Positions 1-7,263 are shown, numbered from the stretch's first letter. The stretch is DNA of 13,120 nt from an uncultured Clostridium sp. (GCA_934746015.1 CAKVEW010000060.1:1-13120), one strand, 5' to 3'. The notes: generated by a model from the letters alone, not told the origin. Numbers and translations are program-made.

Positions 1-71
1 TAACATTTTAATCACCTAAAAATATTTTACAATAAAAACGAAAGAGTGTCGACTTTGTCGACACTCTGAGA
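1..71 (-). mobile_element. 5' end of a probable insertion sequence, left copy (truncated by window edge)
   Basis: These 71 bases are the exact reverse complement of 13043-13113. Read on the minus strand, the copy starts at the 3' foot of the stem-loop downstream of the peptidase gene. It then has its own stem-loop (44-66), an AT-rich stretch, an AGGTGA ribosome binding site and an ATG at 6-4 opening an ORF that leaves the window after two codons. A promoterless gene start preceded by a transcription barrier is typical of insertion sequence ends. The family is not identifiable from two codons. An IS1182-like transposase is only a guess from the longer start (M-L-T-K) in the right copy. A dispersed non-IS repeat is the alternative. 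Confidence 0.55.
35..66 (-). terminator. Stem-loop terminator inside the left repeat
   Basis: On the minus strand GAGTGTCGAC and GTCGACACTC form a perfect 10-bp stem around an AAA loop (44-66). TTTCGTTTTT follows. It lies directly after the hairpin at 69-89, so transcripts of the peptidase gene meet two stem-loops in tandem and only the second has a U-rich tail in their direction. Confidence 0.75.
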
Positions 72-94
72 AGCTGTTATACAGCTTCTTTTTT
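69..94. terminator. Hairpin between the repeat and the peptidase gene
   Basis: AGAAGCTGT and ACAGCTTCT form a 9-bp stem with a TAT loop (69-89). T-runs follow on the plus strand (90-94). On the minus strand, the direction of the peptidase transcript, an A-run precedes the stem but the expected T-run is replaced by the inserted repeat. It looks like the original bidirectional terminator of the gene, interrupted at its 3' foot. Confidence 0.65.
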
Positions 95-104
95 ATTTAT
101 GAAA

Positions 105-1181
105 TTAAATTATTGTTATGCCTTTAGTTACTGAGTTTAGAACTTCGCATCCATCTTTAGTTACTAAAACTAAATCTTCAATTCTAACTCCAATATCGTC
201 TTTTAGATATATTCCAGGTTCTATTGAGAATATCATTCCTTCTTTAACTGCTTCATTATTTGTTGAACTTACATCTCCGAAGTCATGATCTTCTATTCCT
301 ATGCTATGGCCTGTTCTATGAGTAAAGTACTCACCATAACCTGCATTTTCAATATAATCTCTGGCAGCCTTATCGATTTCTGAGAACTTAACTCCCTCTT
401 TAACCTTTTTTATTCCACTTAAATTAGCTTCTTTAACTATGTTATAAATTTCTGCATGTCTTTCACTTGGTTCTTCACCAAAGAATACAGTTCTAGTCAT
501 ATCAGAACAATAAGAATTATAAACTCCTCCAATATCTATAACTATACTATGTCCCTTTTTAATAGGAGTTTTATCTGAATGATGATGTGGATCAGCACCA
601 TTAGGACTAACTGCAACTATTGGAGAAAATGAAAATTCATTTACACCATGTTTTTCATATAACTCTGCTAAAAGATTAGCATAATACTTTTCAGTCTTTC
701 CTTCTTTTAAATTGTCCCATAGCTCTAGCATAACTTTGTCATTAATTTCTGATGACTTTTTCATTAATTCTATTTCTTCAGCATCTTTCATCATTCTTAA
801 TCTGTCTATAATTGGAGATCCATTTACAAAAGCCTTTGCTCCATTATTATTCATAAGCTTAATTAAAAAGTGTGCTGACCAGTTTTTATCCACAGCTAAA
901 GTATTTTCCTTGTCCACAACTGTGCATAAAATTTGTATTGGGTCTTGAATATCTGTGTACCAAATTAAATCCACCCCTAAATCCTCATATATCGGGAATA
1001 ACTTATTAACAATAAGCTTATGATTTCCTTTAGTATTTAAATATAAGGCTACCATTCTTTCTCCTGGAGAAAACCATTTTCCTGTTAAATAAAATATAGC
1101 AGGTGGTGATGATACTATCATTTGACTTAAGCCTTGATTTTCCATCTCTTTCAACACATTATTTACTCTATTTGTCTTCAT
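105..1181 (-). CDS. M24-family Xaa-Pro aminopeptidase/dipeptidase
   Basis: The product is a cytosolic metallopeptidase expected to cut Xaa-Pro bonds and recycle peptides. It is 358 residues with the two-domain layout of M24B enzymes: a creatinase-like N-terminal domain (about 1-125) and a pita-bread catalytic domain (about 130-355). All five metal ligands are visible: D216 in IDIGG, D227 in SDMTRT, H292 in RTGHSIG, E321 in SIEPGIY and E335 in VRIED. A GTG four codons upstream is also in frame. I prefer the ATG at 1181 because AGAGGTGA sits about nine bases before it. The gene is monocistronic and divergent from the phosphoesterase gene; I see no convincing promoter. Length and motifs do not separate aminopeptidase P (pepP) from prolidase (pepQ), so no symbol is given. 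Confidence 0.9.
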   Translation of the reverse strand: MKTNRVNNVLKEMENQGLSQMIVSSPPAIFYLTGKWFSPGERMVALYLNTKGNHKLIVNKLFPIYEDLGVDLIWYTDIQDPIQILCTVVDKENTLAVDKNWSAHFLIKLMNNNGAKAFVNGSPIIDRLRMMKDAEEIELMKKSSEINDKVMLELWDNLKEGKTEKYYANLLAELYEKHGVNEFSFSPIVAVSPNGADPHHHSDKTPIKKGHSIVIDIGGVYNSYCSDMTRTVFFGEEPSERHAEIYNIVKEANLSGIKKVKEGVKFSEIDKAARDYIENAGYGEYFTHRTGHSIGIEDHDFGDVSSTNNEAVKEGMIFSIEPGIYLKDDIGVRIEDLVLVTKDGCEVLNSVTKGITII

Positions 1182-1244
1182 TATTTTCTTCACCTCTATT
1201 TTTTTCTATACTAATAATATACCTCATGAATAAAATAATATCTA

Positions 1245-1273
1245 TTTATATCAATTATTTATAGTGATATAAT
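1245..1273 (+). promoter_or_regulatory. Possible promoter of the phosphoesterase gene
   Basis: A perfect -10 TATAAT (1268-1273) lies 17 bases after a poor -35 TTTATA (1245-1250), about 29 bases before the start codon. The strong -10 makes it plausible, but in such AT-rich DNA the match could be chance. Confidence 0.4.
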
Positions 1274-1301
1274 TAATTATACTTATTTAGGAGGATTAAT
1301 T

Positions 1302-2000
1302 ATGAAAATAGCAGCAATTTCAGATATACACGGAAATATTTATTCACTAATGAAGGTACTAGAAGATATAGATGAACAAAAGGTAGATTTAGTAGTTTGT
1401 CTTGGAGACTTAGTTGGATATGGTCCTCATCCAAATGAAGTTATAGCATTAATAAAAAGAAGAGAAATTCCTTGCATAAAAGGCAATTATGATGCCTCTG
1501 TTGTAGACGGAGGTTTTACATTTATAAGAGATACTTCAATTAATTCTTTTTCACTACCTTGGGCTGTTGAAGAAGTTAGAGCCTCAAATAAATATTATTT
1601 ATCACAGCTACCTGCAAAGTTAGACTATGATATTAACGGTGTAAAAATTATGTTTACTCATGGTAGCCCAGATAAAATAAATGAATATCTATTTGAAGAT
1701 GGTAACAATACTCAAAAAGTGATGGAGGAATTAGATGAAGATGTATTAGTATGTGCTCATACTCATATTCCTTCTTATAAGAAATTCGGAAATAAGGTGT
1801 TTATCAATGTAGGAAGCGTTGGAAAACCTAAAATTGGACGTCCAAATGCCACTTATGCTTTAATAGAAATAAAAGAAGATAAAACTGTTGATGTTAAGTT
1901 TAGGGAATTAGAATATGACTTTAAGAAAATCGTTAAAGATGCTCAAATGTTACACTTCCCTGCACAATTGATAGACTCTTACAAAAAGGGAATAGAATAG
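1302..2000 (+). CDS. YfcE/MJ0936-type metallophosphoesterase
   Basis: The product is a 232-residue cytosolic metal-dependent phosphodiesterase/phosphatase of the calcineurin-like superfamily. The signature blocks run in order: SDIHGN (D8, H10), LGDLVGYGPHP (D36), KGNYD (N62, D64), FTHGSP (H120) and AHTHIP (H153, H155), followed by NVGSVGKP. These supply the di-metal site. The AHTH block replaces the more usual GHTH, a mild variation. AGGAGG is well placed before the ATG. It is a single-gene unit ended by the stem-loop at 2002-2030. Proteins of this family hydrolyse model phosphodiesters, but the physiological substrate is generally unknown and nothing in the neighbourhood suggests one. Confidence 0.88.
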   Translation: MKIAAISDIHGNIYSLMKVLEDIDEQKVDLVVCLGDLVGYGPHPNEVIALIKRREIPCIKGNYDASVVDGGFTFIRDTSINSFSLPWAVEEVRASNKYYLSQLPAKLDYDINGVKIMFTHGSPDKINEYLFEDGNNTQKVMEELDEDVLVCAHTHIPSYKKFGNKVFINVGSVGKPKIGRPNATYALIEIKEDKTVDVKFRELEYDFKKIVKDAQMLHFPAQLIDSYKKGIE

Positions 2001-2001
2001 C

Positions 2002-2030
2002 AAAAAATTCAGCTAAGCTGAATTTTTTTA
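2002..2030. terminator. Bidirectional terminator between convergent genes
   Basis: AAAAAATTCAGC and GCTGAATTTTTTT form a stem around TAA with a T-run on either strand. It ends the phosphoesterase gene on plus. It can also serve the small minus-strand ORF, whose stop codon (2028-2030) lies in the T-run. Confidence 0.8.
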
Positions 2031-2186
2031 TTTTTTATTATCTCTAAGATATGCTTCAATTTGATTGCAGACTCTCTCCATTACTTCCATTAGGCTATTT
2101 TTATAATCTTCTGGATATGTTACTAACATGCTTTTTAGCTTATTTATCTCAATAAACTTTTCTTCTAAGAAATTATTATTACTCAT
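2028..2186 (-). CDS. Small hypothetical protein, 52 residues
   Basis: An ORF starts with ATG at 2186 and ends TAA at 2028. GGGAGGAA stands eight or so bases before the ATG, a strong ribosome binding site. The translation begins MSNNNFLEEKFIEINKLK and ends EAYLRDNKK. It is charged and reads as two helices split by a short TYPEDY turn, with one cysteine near residue 40. There is no signal peptide or membrane segment. The two-helix layout loosely recalls Spo0E-like aspartyl-phosphate phosphatases, but the SQxLD signature of that family is not present, so I do not assign it. The ribosome binding site, the sensible composition and the terminator at its end argue for a real gene. Confidence 0.6.
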   Translation of the reverse strand: MSNNNFLEEKFIEINKLKSMLVTYPEDYKNSLMEVMERVCNQIEAYLRDNKK

Positions 2187-2249
2187 TTAATTCCTCCCGA
2201 TTTATTTCCTAAAATTATATTATGATTAAACGTTGCAAATGTTAGTAAA

Positions 2250-2279
2250 TTGATGTAAAATCTTTATAAACTATATATT
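2250..2279 (+). promoter_or_regulatory. Promoter of the T-box/asnS transcript
   Basis: A -35 TTGATG (2250-2255) and a -10 TATATT (2274-2279) are 18 bases apart. A start near 2286 fits the 5' boundary of the T-box leader. Confidence 0.6.
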
Positions 2280-2285
2280 GTATTA

Positions 2286-2578
2286 TTACTATGACGAGAA
2301 GAGTAGCTATACGGAAGTAGTTTTAGCGAGTAAGGAATGGTGTAAGCCTTATACGAAGCCTTTAGTGAAGAACATCTCTGAGTTTCTAACCGAACAAGTG
2401 AAGATATATTTTTTGATCTTATATTCACTTAAGTAGACTTAGACGGATTCAAACCGTTATACTTTGAATGACATTATTTAGTGTTAGAAGAGTGGCTGTT
2501 TATAATAGCAACTTGGGTGGTACCGCGAAATTATCCTTTCGTCCCTTGTATTAGGGATGAAAGGTTTTTTATTTTTTT
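2286..2578 (+). promoter_or_regulatory. T-box leader specific for tRNA-Asn
   Basis: This leader senses uncharged tRNA-Asn and lets asnS be transcribed when asparaginyl-tRNA is low. The diagnostic T-box GGGTGGTACCGCG is at 2515-2527; its TGGT bulge pairs with the tRNA acceptor end. Stem I starts near 2291. GAGA (2296-2299) pairs with TCTC (2375-2378), and an AGAGTAG loop-E-like strand faces the sequence GAACA. This puts the specifier codon at 2371-2373, AAC, asparagine, matching the downstream gene. The competing terminator is a 12-bp stem (2535-2546 with 2553-2564, one G-T pair) followed by a T-run. The specifier assignment comes from my hand folding. Confidence 0.92.
2535..2578 (+). terminator. 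T-box regulated terminator
   Basis: CCTTTCGTCCCT pairs with AGGGATGAAAGG over a six-base loop, and T-runs follow. It is the off-state structure of the asnS leader, excluded when the antiterminator forms around the T-box motif. Confidence 0.85.
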
Positions 2579-2612
2579 AGGAATTTATAAAATTAACTAG
2601 GAGGAAAAATAA

Positions 2613-4007
2613 ATGAGTAAAGTTGTTTATGTAAAATCACTTTATAGAAATCAAGACGAATATTTATCTAAAGAAGTTAAAATTTCTGGTTGGATAAGAA
2701 CATTAAGAGCATCTAATGCTTTTGGATTTATTGAAGTAAATGATGGTACTTTCTTTAAGAACGTTCAAGTAGTTTTTGATAACAAAATTGAAAACTTTAA
2801 GGAAGTTTCAAAGTTACCTATTAGTTCATCAATAACTGTTGTAGGTACTTTAGTTGCTACTCCAGAAGCTAAGCAACCATTTGAAATTCAAGCAAAAGAA
2901 GTTATAGTTGAAGGAATGTCTAATGCAGACTACCCTCTTCAAAAGAAAAGACACACTTTTGAATATTTAAGAACTATAGCTCACTTAAGACCAAGAAGTA
3001 ATGCATTTTCAGCTGTATTTAGAGTACGTTCAGTAGCTGCATATGCTATTCATAAGTTCTTCCAAGAAAGAGGATTTGTTTACACTCATACTCCATTAAT
3101 AACTGGAAGTGATGCTGAAGGTGCTGGTGAAATGTTTAGAGTTACAACTCTAGATCTTAACAATGTACCAAAAACTGAAGATGGAGCAATAGACTTTAAA
3201 CAAGACTTCTTTGGTAAAGAAAGTAACCTAACAGTATCAGGACAATTAAATGGTGAATGTTATGCCCTAGCATTTAGAAATATTTATACTTTTGGACCTA
3301 CTTTCAGAGCTGAAAATTCAAACACAGCAAGACATGCAGCAGAGTTCTGGATGATAGAACCTGAAATAGCTTTTGCTGATTTACAAGATGATATGGAATT
3401 AGCTGAAGATATGCTTAAATATGTACTTGAATATGTTTTAGCTGAATGCCCTGAAGAAATGGCTTTCTTCAACCAATTTATTGATAAGGGAATCTTAGAT
3501 AGATTAAACCATGTAATTTCATCTGACTTTGGAAGGGTAACTTATACTGAAGCAGTTGAAATATTAAAGAAAGCTGATAAGAAGTTTGAATACCCAGTTG
3601 AATGGGGAATCGATCTACAAACAGAACATGAAAGATATCTTACAGAAGAACACTTTAAGAGACCAGTTTTCGTAACTGATTATCCAAAAGATATTAAAGC
3701 TTTCTATATGAGATTAAATGATGATGGAAAGACAGTTGCTGCAACTGACCTTTTAGTTCCAGGAATCGGAGAACTTATAGGTGGAAGCCAAAGAGAAGAA
3801 AGAATCGATGTCTTAACTAAGAGAATGGCTGAACTTGGACTTAAAGAAGAAGACTACTGGTGGTATTTAGAGCTTAGAAAATATGGAGAAACTAAGCATG
3901 CTGGATTTGGATTAGGTTTTGAAAGACTTATTATGTATATTACAGGTATGTCAAATATCAGAGATGTAATCCCATTCCCAAGAACTACAGGTCAATCTGA
4001 ATTTTAA
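2613..4007 (+). CDS. asnS: Asparaginyl-tRNA synthetase
   Basis: This class IIb enzyme charges tRNA-Asn with asparagine. The 464 residues are the expected length. An N-terminal OB-fold anticodon-binding domain (about 20-105) is followed by the catalytic core. Motif 1 lies around 139-163. Motif 2 contains [21 protein letters not shown] (from 231). Motif 3 is [15 protein letters not shown] (431-445). Asn rather than Asp/Lys specificity is supported by the motif 2 form [16 protein letters not shown] and independently by the AAC specifier codon of the T-box leader. Start: AGGAGG about eight bases before the ATG. The gene is monocistronic and ends in a strong terminator. Confidence 0.97.
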   Translation: MSKVVYVKSLYRNQDEYLSKEVKISGWIRTLRASNAFGFIEVNDGTFFKNVQVVFDNKIENFKEVSKLPISSSITVVGTLVATPEAKQPFEIQAKEVIVEGMSNADYPLQKKRHTFEYLRTIAHLRPRSNAFSAVFRVRSVAAYAIHKFFQERGFVYTHTPLITGSDAEGAGEMFRVTTLDLNNVPKTEDGAIDFKQDFFGKESNLTVSGQLNGECYALAFRNIYTFGPTFRAENSNTARHAAEFWMIEPEIAFADLQDDMELAEDMLKYVLEYVLAECPEEMAFFNQFIDKGILDRLNHVISSDFGRVTYTEAVEILKKADKKFEYPVEWGIDLQTEHERYLTEEHFKRPVFVTDYPKDIKAFYMRLNDDGKTVAATDLLVPGIGELIGGSQREERIDVLTKRMAELGLKEEDYWWYLELRKYGETKHAGFGLGFERLIMYITGMSNIRDVIPFPRTTGQSEF

Positions 4008-4009
4008 TG

Positions 4010-4047
4010 AAAAATCCTAGTGAACATATTGTTTGCTAGGATTTTTT
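4010..4047 (+). terminator. Terminator after asnS
   Basis: AAAATCCTAG (4011-4020) pairs with CTAGGATTTT. The stem can continue through TGAACA/TGTTTG to a very small loop. A T-run follows on plus. Confidence 0.88.
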
Positions 4048-4113
4048 ATTTACAAATTTATATTAAAAATTAAAGTTCATATCCGAAATTACAAATGTAA
4101 AGGGGAGATATCA

Positions 4114-4809
4114 ATGAATTATTATGAAAAAACTGAAGAAAGCTTAAATCTTATTTGTTTGGAATGTAAGTTTTATGAAACACAAGATTGTATTAAATCA
4201 AAGTGCAATATAGGATTTGCTTTAAATGCTGTAAAAGCTTCAAATCCAAATGGAATTCAAATAGTAGATGATGGACAAAAATTAATACCTAAAAATGATA
4301 TGAAATTATATAATAAAAAGCTTATTGCAAAAGCTATTGCAAGTGTTTGTAAGATATGCAAAGAATGTAGTAAGGGCCATGATGATAACTGTACTATATC
4401 CTTAGCTAGAAAAGCATTGGAACACACCCACTTAAGTGATGATGTTGTTTATCCAGGAAGTGTATTCATGTATTTAATTAACGTTGCCAAACAAGATGAA
4501 GACCTTGCTAATAAAATAAAAGATGAATATGATTCCATGAATAATGAAGTTAAAGAAAAAGTTATTATGGACAAATCTTCTATATCGAAAAAGCATCCAA
4601 TTTTAGTTGATTTAAAAGAAAATGAAACTTATTTTTGGTGTACTTGTGGCAAAAGCTCTTCATCACCTTTTTGCAATGGTGCCCATGTAGGAACAAATTT
4701 CATACCTTTAGTTTTTACTTCTAAAAAAACTGAAAAATCTCATTTATGTGCTTGTAATCATACTAAAACTCCACCATTTTGCGATGGGTCCCATTTAAAA
4801 CTAGTTTAA
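4114..4809 (+). CDS. Cys-rich protein with two CDGSH iron-sulfur motifs
   Basis: A 231-residue cytosolic protein carries two C-terminal CDGSH motifs, each expected to bind a [2Fe-2S] cluster through three Cys and one His. The second is canonical (C212, C214, C223-D-G-S-H227). The first (C176, C178, C187, H191) keeps all four ligands but reads C-N-G-A-H, with Asn for the usual Asp. The N-terminal two thirds has further Cys clusters: C15/C18/C26/C31 and C79/C82/C85/C93. These could bind another metal or cluster; I do not recognise that domain. The ATG at 4114 is chosen because GGGGAGA precedes it; an upstream in-frame extension starts inside the asnS terminator. The role is probably redox or Fe-S/electron transfer, partner unknown. 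Confidence 0.82.
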   Translation: MNYYEKTEESLNLICLECKFYETQDCIKSKCNIGFALNAVKASNPNGIQIVDDGQKLIPKNDMKLYNKKLIAKAIASVCKICKECSKGHDDNCTISLARKALEHTHLSDDVVYPGSVFMYLINVAKQDEDLANKIKDEYDSMNNEVKEKVIMDKSSISKKHPILVDLKENETYFWCTCGKSSSSPFCNGAHVGTNFIPLVFTSKKTEKSHLCACNHTKTPPFCDGSHLKLV

Positions 4810-4819
4810 AATACATACA

Positions 4820-4847
4820 AAAGGAAGTGCATAATAACACTTCCTTG
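4820..4847. terminator. Stem-loop between convergent genes
   Basis: AAGGAAGTG (4821-4829) pairs with CACTTCCTT (4838-4846). A short T-stretch follows only on the minus strand, so it may end the minus-strand three-gene operon better than the CDGSH gene. Confidence 0.55.
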
Positions 4848-4852
4848 ATACA

Positions 4853-5068
4853 TCAAATATTTCTTATTTTTAATAAAAGTCTTTTTTTGAAATTCTTTAT
4901 TTTTGTAATATCATGATTTTCAATATACCCACCCCAAAGCATTAATGCAATTGCTAACCCTAAACAAAACCCACTTAAAAATTCAGGTAAATGGAAAAAT
5001 TCTTTGAGGAACAGGCAAAGTACATAAATTAATAACCCACTACGGATATAATTATTTAATTTTCTCAT
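4853..5068 (-). CDS. Small two-helix membrane protein
   Basis: A 71-residue protein with two hydrophobic segments, about residues 10-25 (GLLIYVLCLFL) and 30-48 (FLSGFCLGLAIALMLWGG), and a basic C-terminal tail rich in Lys/Arg, which by the positive-inside rule should be cytoplasmic. AAAGGAG lies about nine bases before the ATG. It is the last gene of the repressor operon, 14 bases after the DUF2178-like gene. Small proteins of this kind often accompany XRE-type repressor/DUF2178 pairs. I recognise no named family and propose no function. Confidence 0.7.
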   Translation of the reverse strand: MRKLNNYIRSGLLIYVLCLFLKEFFHLPEFLSGFCLGLAIALMLWGGYIENHDITKIKNFKKRLLLKIRNI

Positions 5069-5082
5069 AACCCTTAACTCCT

Positions 5083-5562
5083 TTAAATTTTTCTTGAAAT
5101 AACTTTATAAGCAATTAAATATACAACTAAAAATAAACATATAATAGAAAATAAAACTTGAGTTATTACTGGATACCATATTCCTCCAATTAGTCCTACT
5201 AAATACATAGTTACTAATATAAATCCTAAAGCAATTTTTGATGATTTTAAACTGATTTCCTTATTCCTTTCATCAGTATTACTAATACGGACCTTTCTTA
5301 GTTTTTCTTCATTATTTAAAATGGAAATATTTTTAATTAAAAGAAATACTCCTACTACTGTTAACCCAGTCCCGAAGCCTGAGTAAGTAGATATCATATT
5401 TTCGCTAATCTTTAGATTTAAATATCCAGCCCCAAAAAGTGTTACAATTAATGTTATTACTCCAAGAATTATTATTCCTATAAATAATAGTATCCTGCCT
5501 TTTATTACCTCTTTATATTCTTCATTAGTTTTACAGTCACTACTACAAAACATACCTAACAT
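5083..5562 (-). CDS. DUF2178-like integral membrane protein
   Basis: A 159-residue protein with four hydrophobic segments: about residues 24-48, 58-80, 108-130 and 132-153. The cytoplasmic loop between the second and third holds NTDERNKEISLKSSKIA. This DER-N-KEI pattern is typical of DUF2178-type membrane proteins that are co-transcribed with small XRE repressors. It starts within the last codons of the repressor gene (ATGTTAG, 7-base overlap), so the two are probably translationally coupled; GAGGGAGA precedes the ATG. The N-terminus has two cysteines (C6, C10). The function of the family is unknown; envelope stress or drug response is only a guess. Confidence 0.75.
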   Translation of the reverse strand: MLGMFCSSDCKTNEEYKEVIKGRILLFIGIIILGVITLIVTLFGAGYLNLKISENMISTYSGFGTGLTVVGVFLLIKNISILNNEEKLRKVRISNTDERNKEISLKSSKIALGFILVTMYLVGLIGGIWYPVITQVLFSIICLFLVVYLIAYKVISRKI

Positions 5563-5765
5563 AAATTTTCATCTCCCTCAAAAATAAATACATCTTCTAT
5601 TTTCAATCCAAAATATTGAGAAATTTTATGAGCAAGTACTAAAGATGCCTTATACCTTCCACTTTCTAGGGATATTATTGTTTGTCTAGTTACATCTAAG
5701 GCATCTGCCAATTCATTTTGTGTTATCTTACGTTCTTTTCTTAAATCCTGTATCCTAGTTTTCAA
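5556..5765 (-). CDS. Small XRE/Cro-type HTH transcriptional regulator
   Basis: A 69-residue single-domain DNA-binding protein. The helix-turn-helix is clear: ITQNELADALDVTRQTIISLE, with the family hallmark RQTI-x-LE-x-GRY immediately after. The C-terminal part, LAHKISQYFGLKIEDVFIFE, is the usual fourth/fifth helix and beta-hairpin of this small-regulator family. Start: TTG at 5765, seven bases after AGGAGGTG; a TTG nine codons upstream lies in the operator and ahead of that ribosome binding site. It heads an operon with two membrane proteins. A palindrome between promoter and start makes self-repression likely. Confidence 0.88.
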   Translation of the reverse strand: MKTRIQDLRKERKITQNELADALDVTRQTIISLESGRYKASLVLAHKISQYFGLKIEDVFIFEGDENLC

Positions 5766-5783
5766 ATTTACACCTCCTAGTAA

Positions 5784-5822
5784 GTAAAGCAAACTTTACA
5801 ATTTAAGTATAGTCTGCTTTAC
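5784..5822 (-). promoter_or_regulatory. Inverted-repeat operator of the XRE regulator
   Basis: GTAAAGCAAACTTTAC (5784-5799) is a perfect palindrome with 6-base arms. In addition, GTAAAGCAAAC on plus (5784-5794) and GTAAAGCAGAC on minus (5822-5812) form an 11-base inverted pair with one mismatch. Together they cover the predicted transcription start and the -10/spacer region, a layout fit for autorepression. Confidence 0.65.
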
Positions 5823-5834
5823 ATCAAATGTCAA
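5806..5834 (-). promoter_or_regulatory. Promoter of the XRE regulator operon
   Basis: On minus, a perfect -35 TTGACA (5834-5829) and TATACT (5811-5806) are separated by 17 bases. This is nearly ideal for the vegetative sigma factor and implies the operon needs a repressor. Confidence 0.8.
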
Positions 5835-5846
5835 GTATATTTTACA

Positions 5847-7076
5847 TTATTCTTCTATATTTTCTAAGGATATTCCCTTATGTTTTTCAAATCTTTTTAA
5901 CTTAGGAGTATTAATAACTTGCGCTTCATAAATTCCATTATGCCCCATTACATAATAACTAATAAATGCTCCAATTATATAATATGGAACAGCTTCTACA
6001 CCAAATAAATTAATTCCTAACATAATAGTAGTAATTGGAGTATTAGTAGCACTTCCAAAAACACAAATCATTCCAATAGCTGCTAGTAATGAAGGCTCTA
6101 TATTAGTAAAGTTACCTATAACCCCACCTAGGGAAGCCCCTATAGTAAATAGTGGTGTTACCTCTCCACCTTGAAGTCCAGCTCCTAAAGTTAATACTGT
6201 TAGCATTAACTTCTTTATTGGATCTAAAATAGATACCTCTCCTGCAAAGCCGCTATCAACAAGCCAAATACTTAATCCTTCAAAGTTATATAACTTAAAT
6301 ATCACAATTACTAATAATATTACTATTGATGATACTATTGCTCTATGTATATTATTTTTTATATTTTTACTATAGAAAGTCTTAACTAAATGAGCCCCTT
6401 TGGCAAAGCCCCTTCCAAAGAGTCCAAATAAAACTGAAGATATTATTACTATTAAAAATGTATATATGGAAATACTAGGTATGGATTTTATTATATGATT
6501 ATTATGTATTATACCTAAGGCTTCAGTGATAAAGTTAGCTGTATAAGATCCAATAAAACAATATATCATTGCTTCATAACTAAGTTTTCCTATAAAGCAC
6601 ACTTCCATTCCAAAGAATGTTCCTGCAAGTGGGGTTCCAAATACTGATCCAAAAGCAGCACTTATTCCAACCATAATTAAAATTCTTTTTTCTCTATGCT
6701 CCATTTTAAAAATATTAGCTACTTTATTAGTTAATGCACCTGATATCTGAACTGCTGTACCTTCTCTTCCTGCTGATCCTCCAGATAGATGTGTTAATAT
6801 AGTAAAAATAAATGTTAAAAATGCCATTCTAAATGGAACTTTCACATCCTTATGGACACTTTCAATAATTAAGTTATTACCCCTACTAGATCCTTTTCCA
6901 TATTTAGAATATGTATATGCTGTTAATACTCCTATTAAAGGAAGTAATAGAATTAAGTAAGGAAAACTTTCTCTTAATGATGTAACTAATTCTAATGAAC
7001 TTAAAAATATTGCTGATATAACCCCCATTATAATTGAAACTATAATAGTAGAAATAGTTAATTTAAAAATTCTCAT
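5847..7076 (-). CDS. CLC-F-type fluoride/proton antiporter
   Basis: A 409-residue polytopic CLC transporter that should export fluoride in exchange for protons. The core motifs are GREGTAVQ (103-110, gating E105) and GGEVTPLF (303-310), where chloride-type CLCs have GREGP and GxFAP. The usual GSGIP selectivity motif is not present; the aligned area appears to be SRGNNLI (64-70). These departures fit the CLC-F clade. The decisive evidence is the fluoride riboswitch in the 5' leader. Start: the ATG at 7076 with GGGAGG six bases ahead; an ATG eight codons upstream overlaps a leader hairpin and has no such site. There are no cytoplasmic CBS domains, as expected for this clade. Confidence 0.9.
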   Translation of the reverse strand: MRIFKLTISTIIVSIIMGVISAIFLSSLELVTSLRESFPYLILLLPLIGVLTAYTYSKYGKGSSRGNNLIIESVHKDVKVPFRMAFLTFIFTILTHLSGGSAGREGTAVQISGALTNKVANIFKMEHREKRILIMVGISAAFGSVFGTPLAGTFFGMEVCFIGKLSYEAMIYCFIGSYTANFITEALGIIHNNHIIKSIPSISIYTFLIVIISSVLFGLFGRGFAKGAHLVKTFYSKNIKNNIHRAIVSSIVILLVIVIFKLYNFEGLSIWLVDSGFAGEVSILDPIKKLMLTVLTLGAGLQGGEVTPLFTIGASLGGVIGNFTNIEPSLLAAIGMICVFGSATNTPITTIMLGINLFGVEAVPYYIIGAFISYYVMGHNGIYEAQVINTPKLKRFEKHKGISLENIEE

Positions 7077-7122
7077 CTTTTTCCTCCCATTCCTATGCAT
7101 TAAAAAAATGCATCTATATAAT

Positions 7123-7208
7123 AAAAAAAACTAATGCTCTACGATTAAATCATAGAAGTCATTAGTCTGCTCGACGGTTTTGATTTCTCATGGGAGAACT
7201 TCATTCCC
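7123..7208 (-). promoter_or_regulatory. Fluoride riboswitch (crcB motif) with expression-platform terminator
   Basis: Read on minus, the aptamer starts GGGAATGAAGTTCTCCC (7208-7192), the conserved P1 hairpin with GUUC. It continues through AAACCG and ends CTAATGACTTCTA, the conserved 3' half. This last segment is also the 5' arm of a terminator: CTAATG (7165-7160) pairs with CATTAG (7136-7131), with an inner stem around TTA, and eight Ts follow (7130-7123). Fluoride binding should stabilise the aptamer, block the terminator and turn on the transporter gene. Confidence 0.93.
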
Positions 7209-7234
7209 AATAATTATTCAAATTTTACCTAAAT

Positions 7235-7263
7235 ATTATAATACTAAAAATTATAAAAATCAA
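7235..7263 (-). promoter_or_regulatory. Promoter of the riboswitch/CLC-F transcript
   Basis: On minus, -35 TTGATT (7263-7258) and a perfect -10 TATAAT (7240-7235) are 17 bases apart. Transcription would start about 20 bases before the aptamer. Confidence 0.72.

Noticed and set aside
712..948. Plus-strand ORF of 78 codons
   Set aside because: Lies inside the M24 peptidase gene on the opposite strand, low-complexity Ser/Ile translation, no ribosome binding site.
3284..3472. Minus-strand ORF of 62 codons
   Set aside because: Antisense shadow of asnS with Ser/Ala-rich translation; asnS motifs are intact on plus.
4033..4113. 27-codon upstream extension of the CDGSH protein
   Set aside because: Starts inside the asnS terminator stem and lacks a ribosome binding site; GGGGAGA directly precedes the ATG at 4114.
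7095..7113. ATGCATT/AATGCAT hairpin as a second regulatory element in the CLC-F leader
   Set aside because: Seven AT-rich pairs upstream of the ribosome binding site; too weak to claim more than leader structure.
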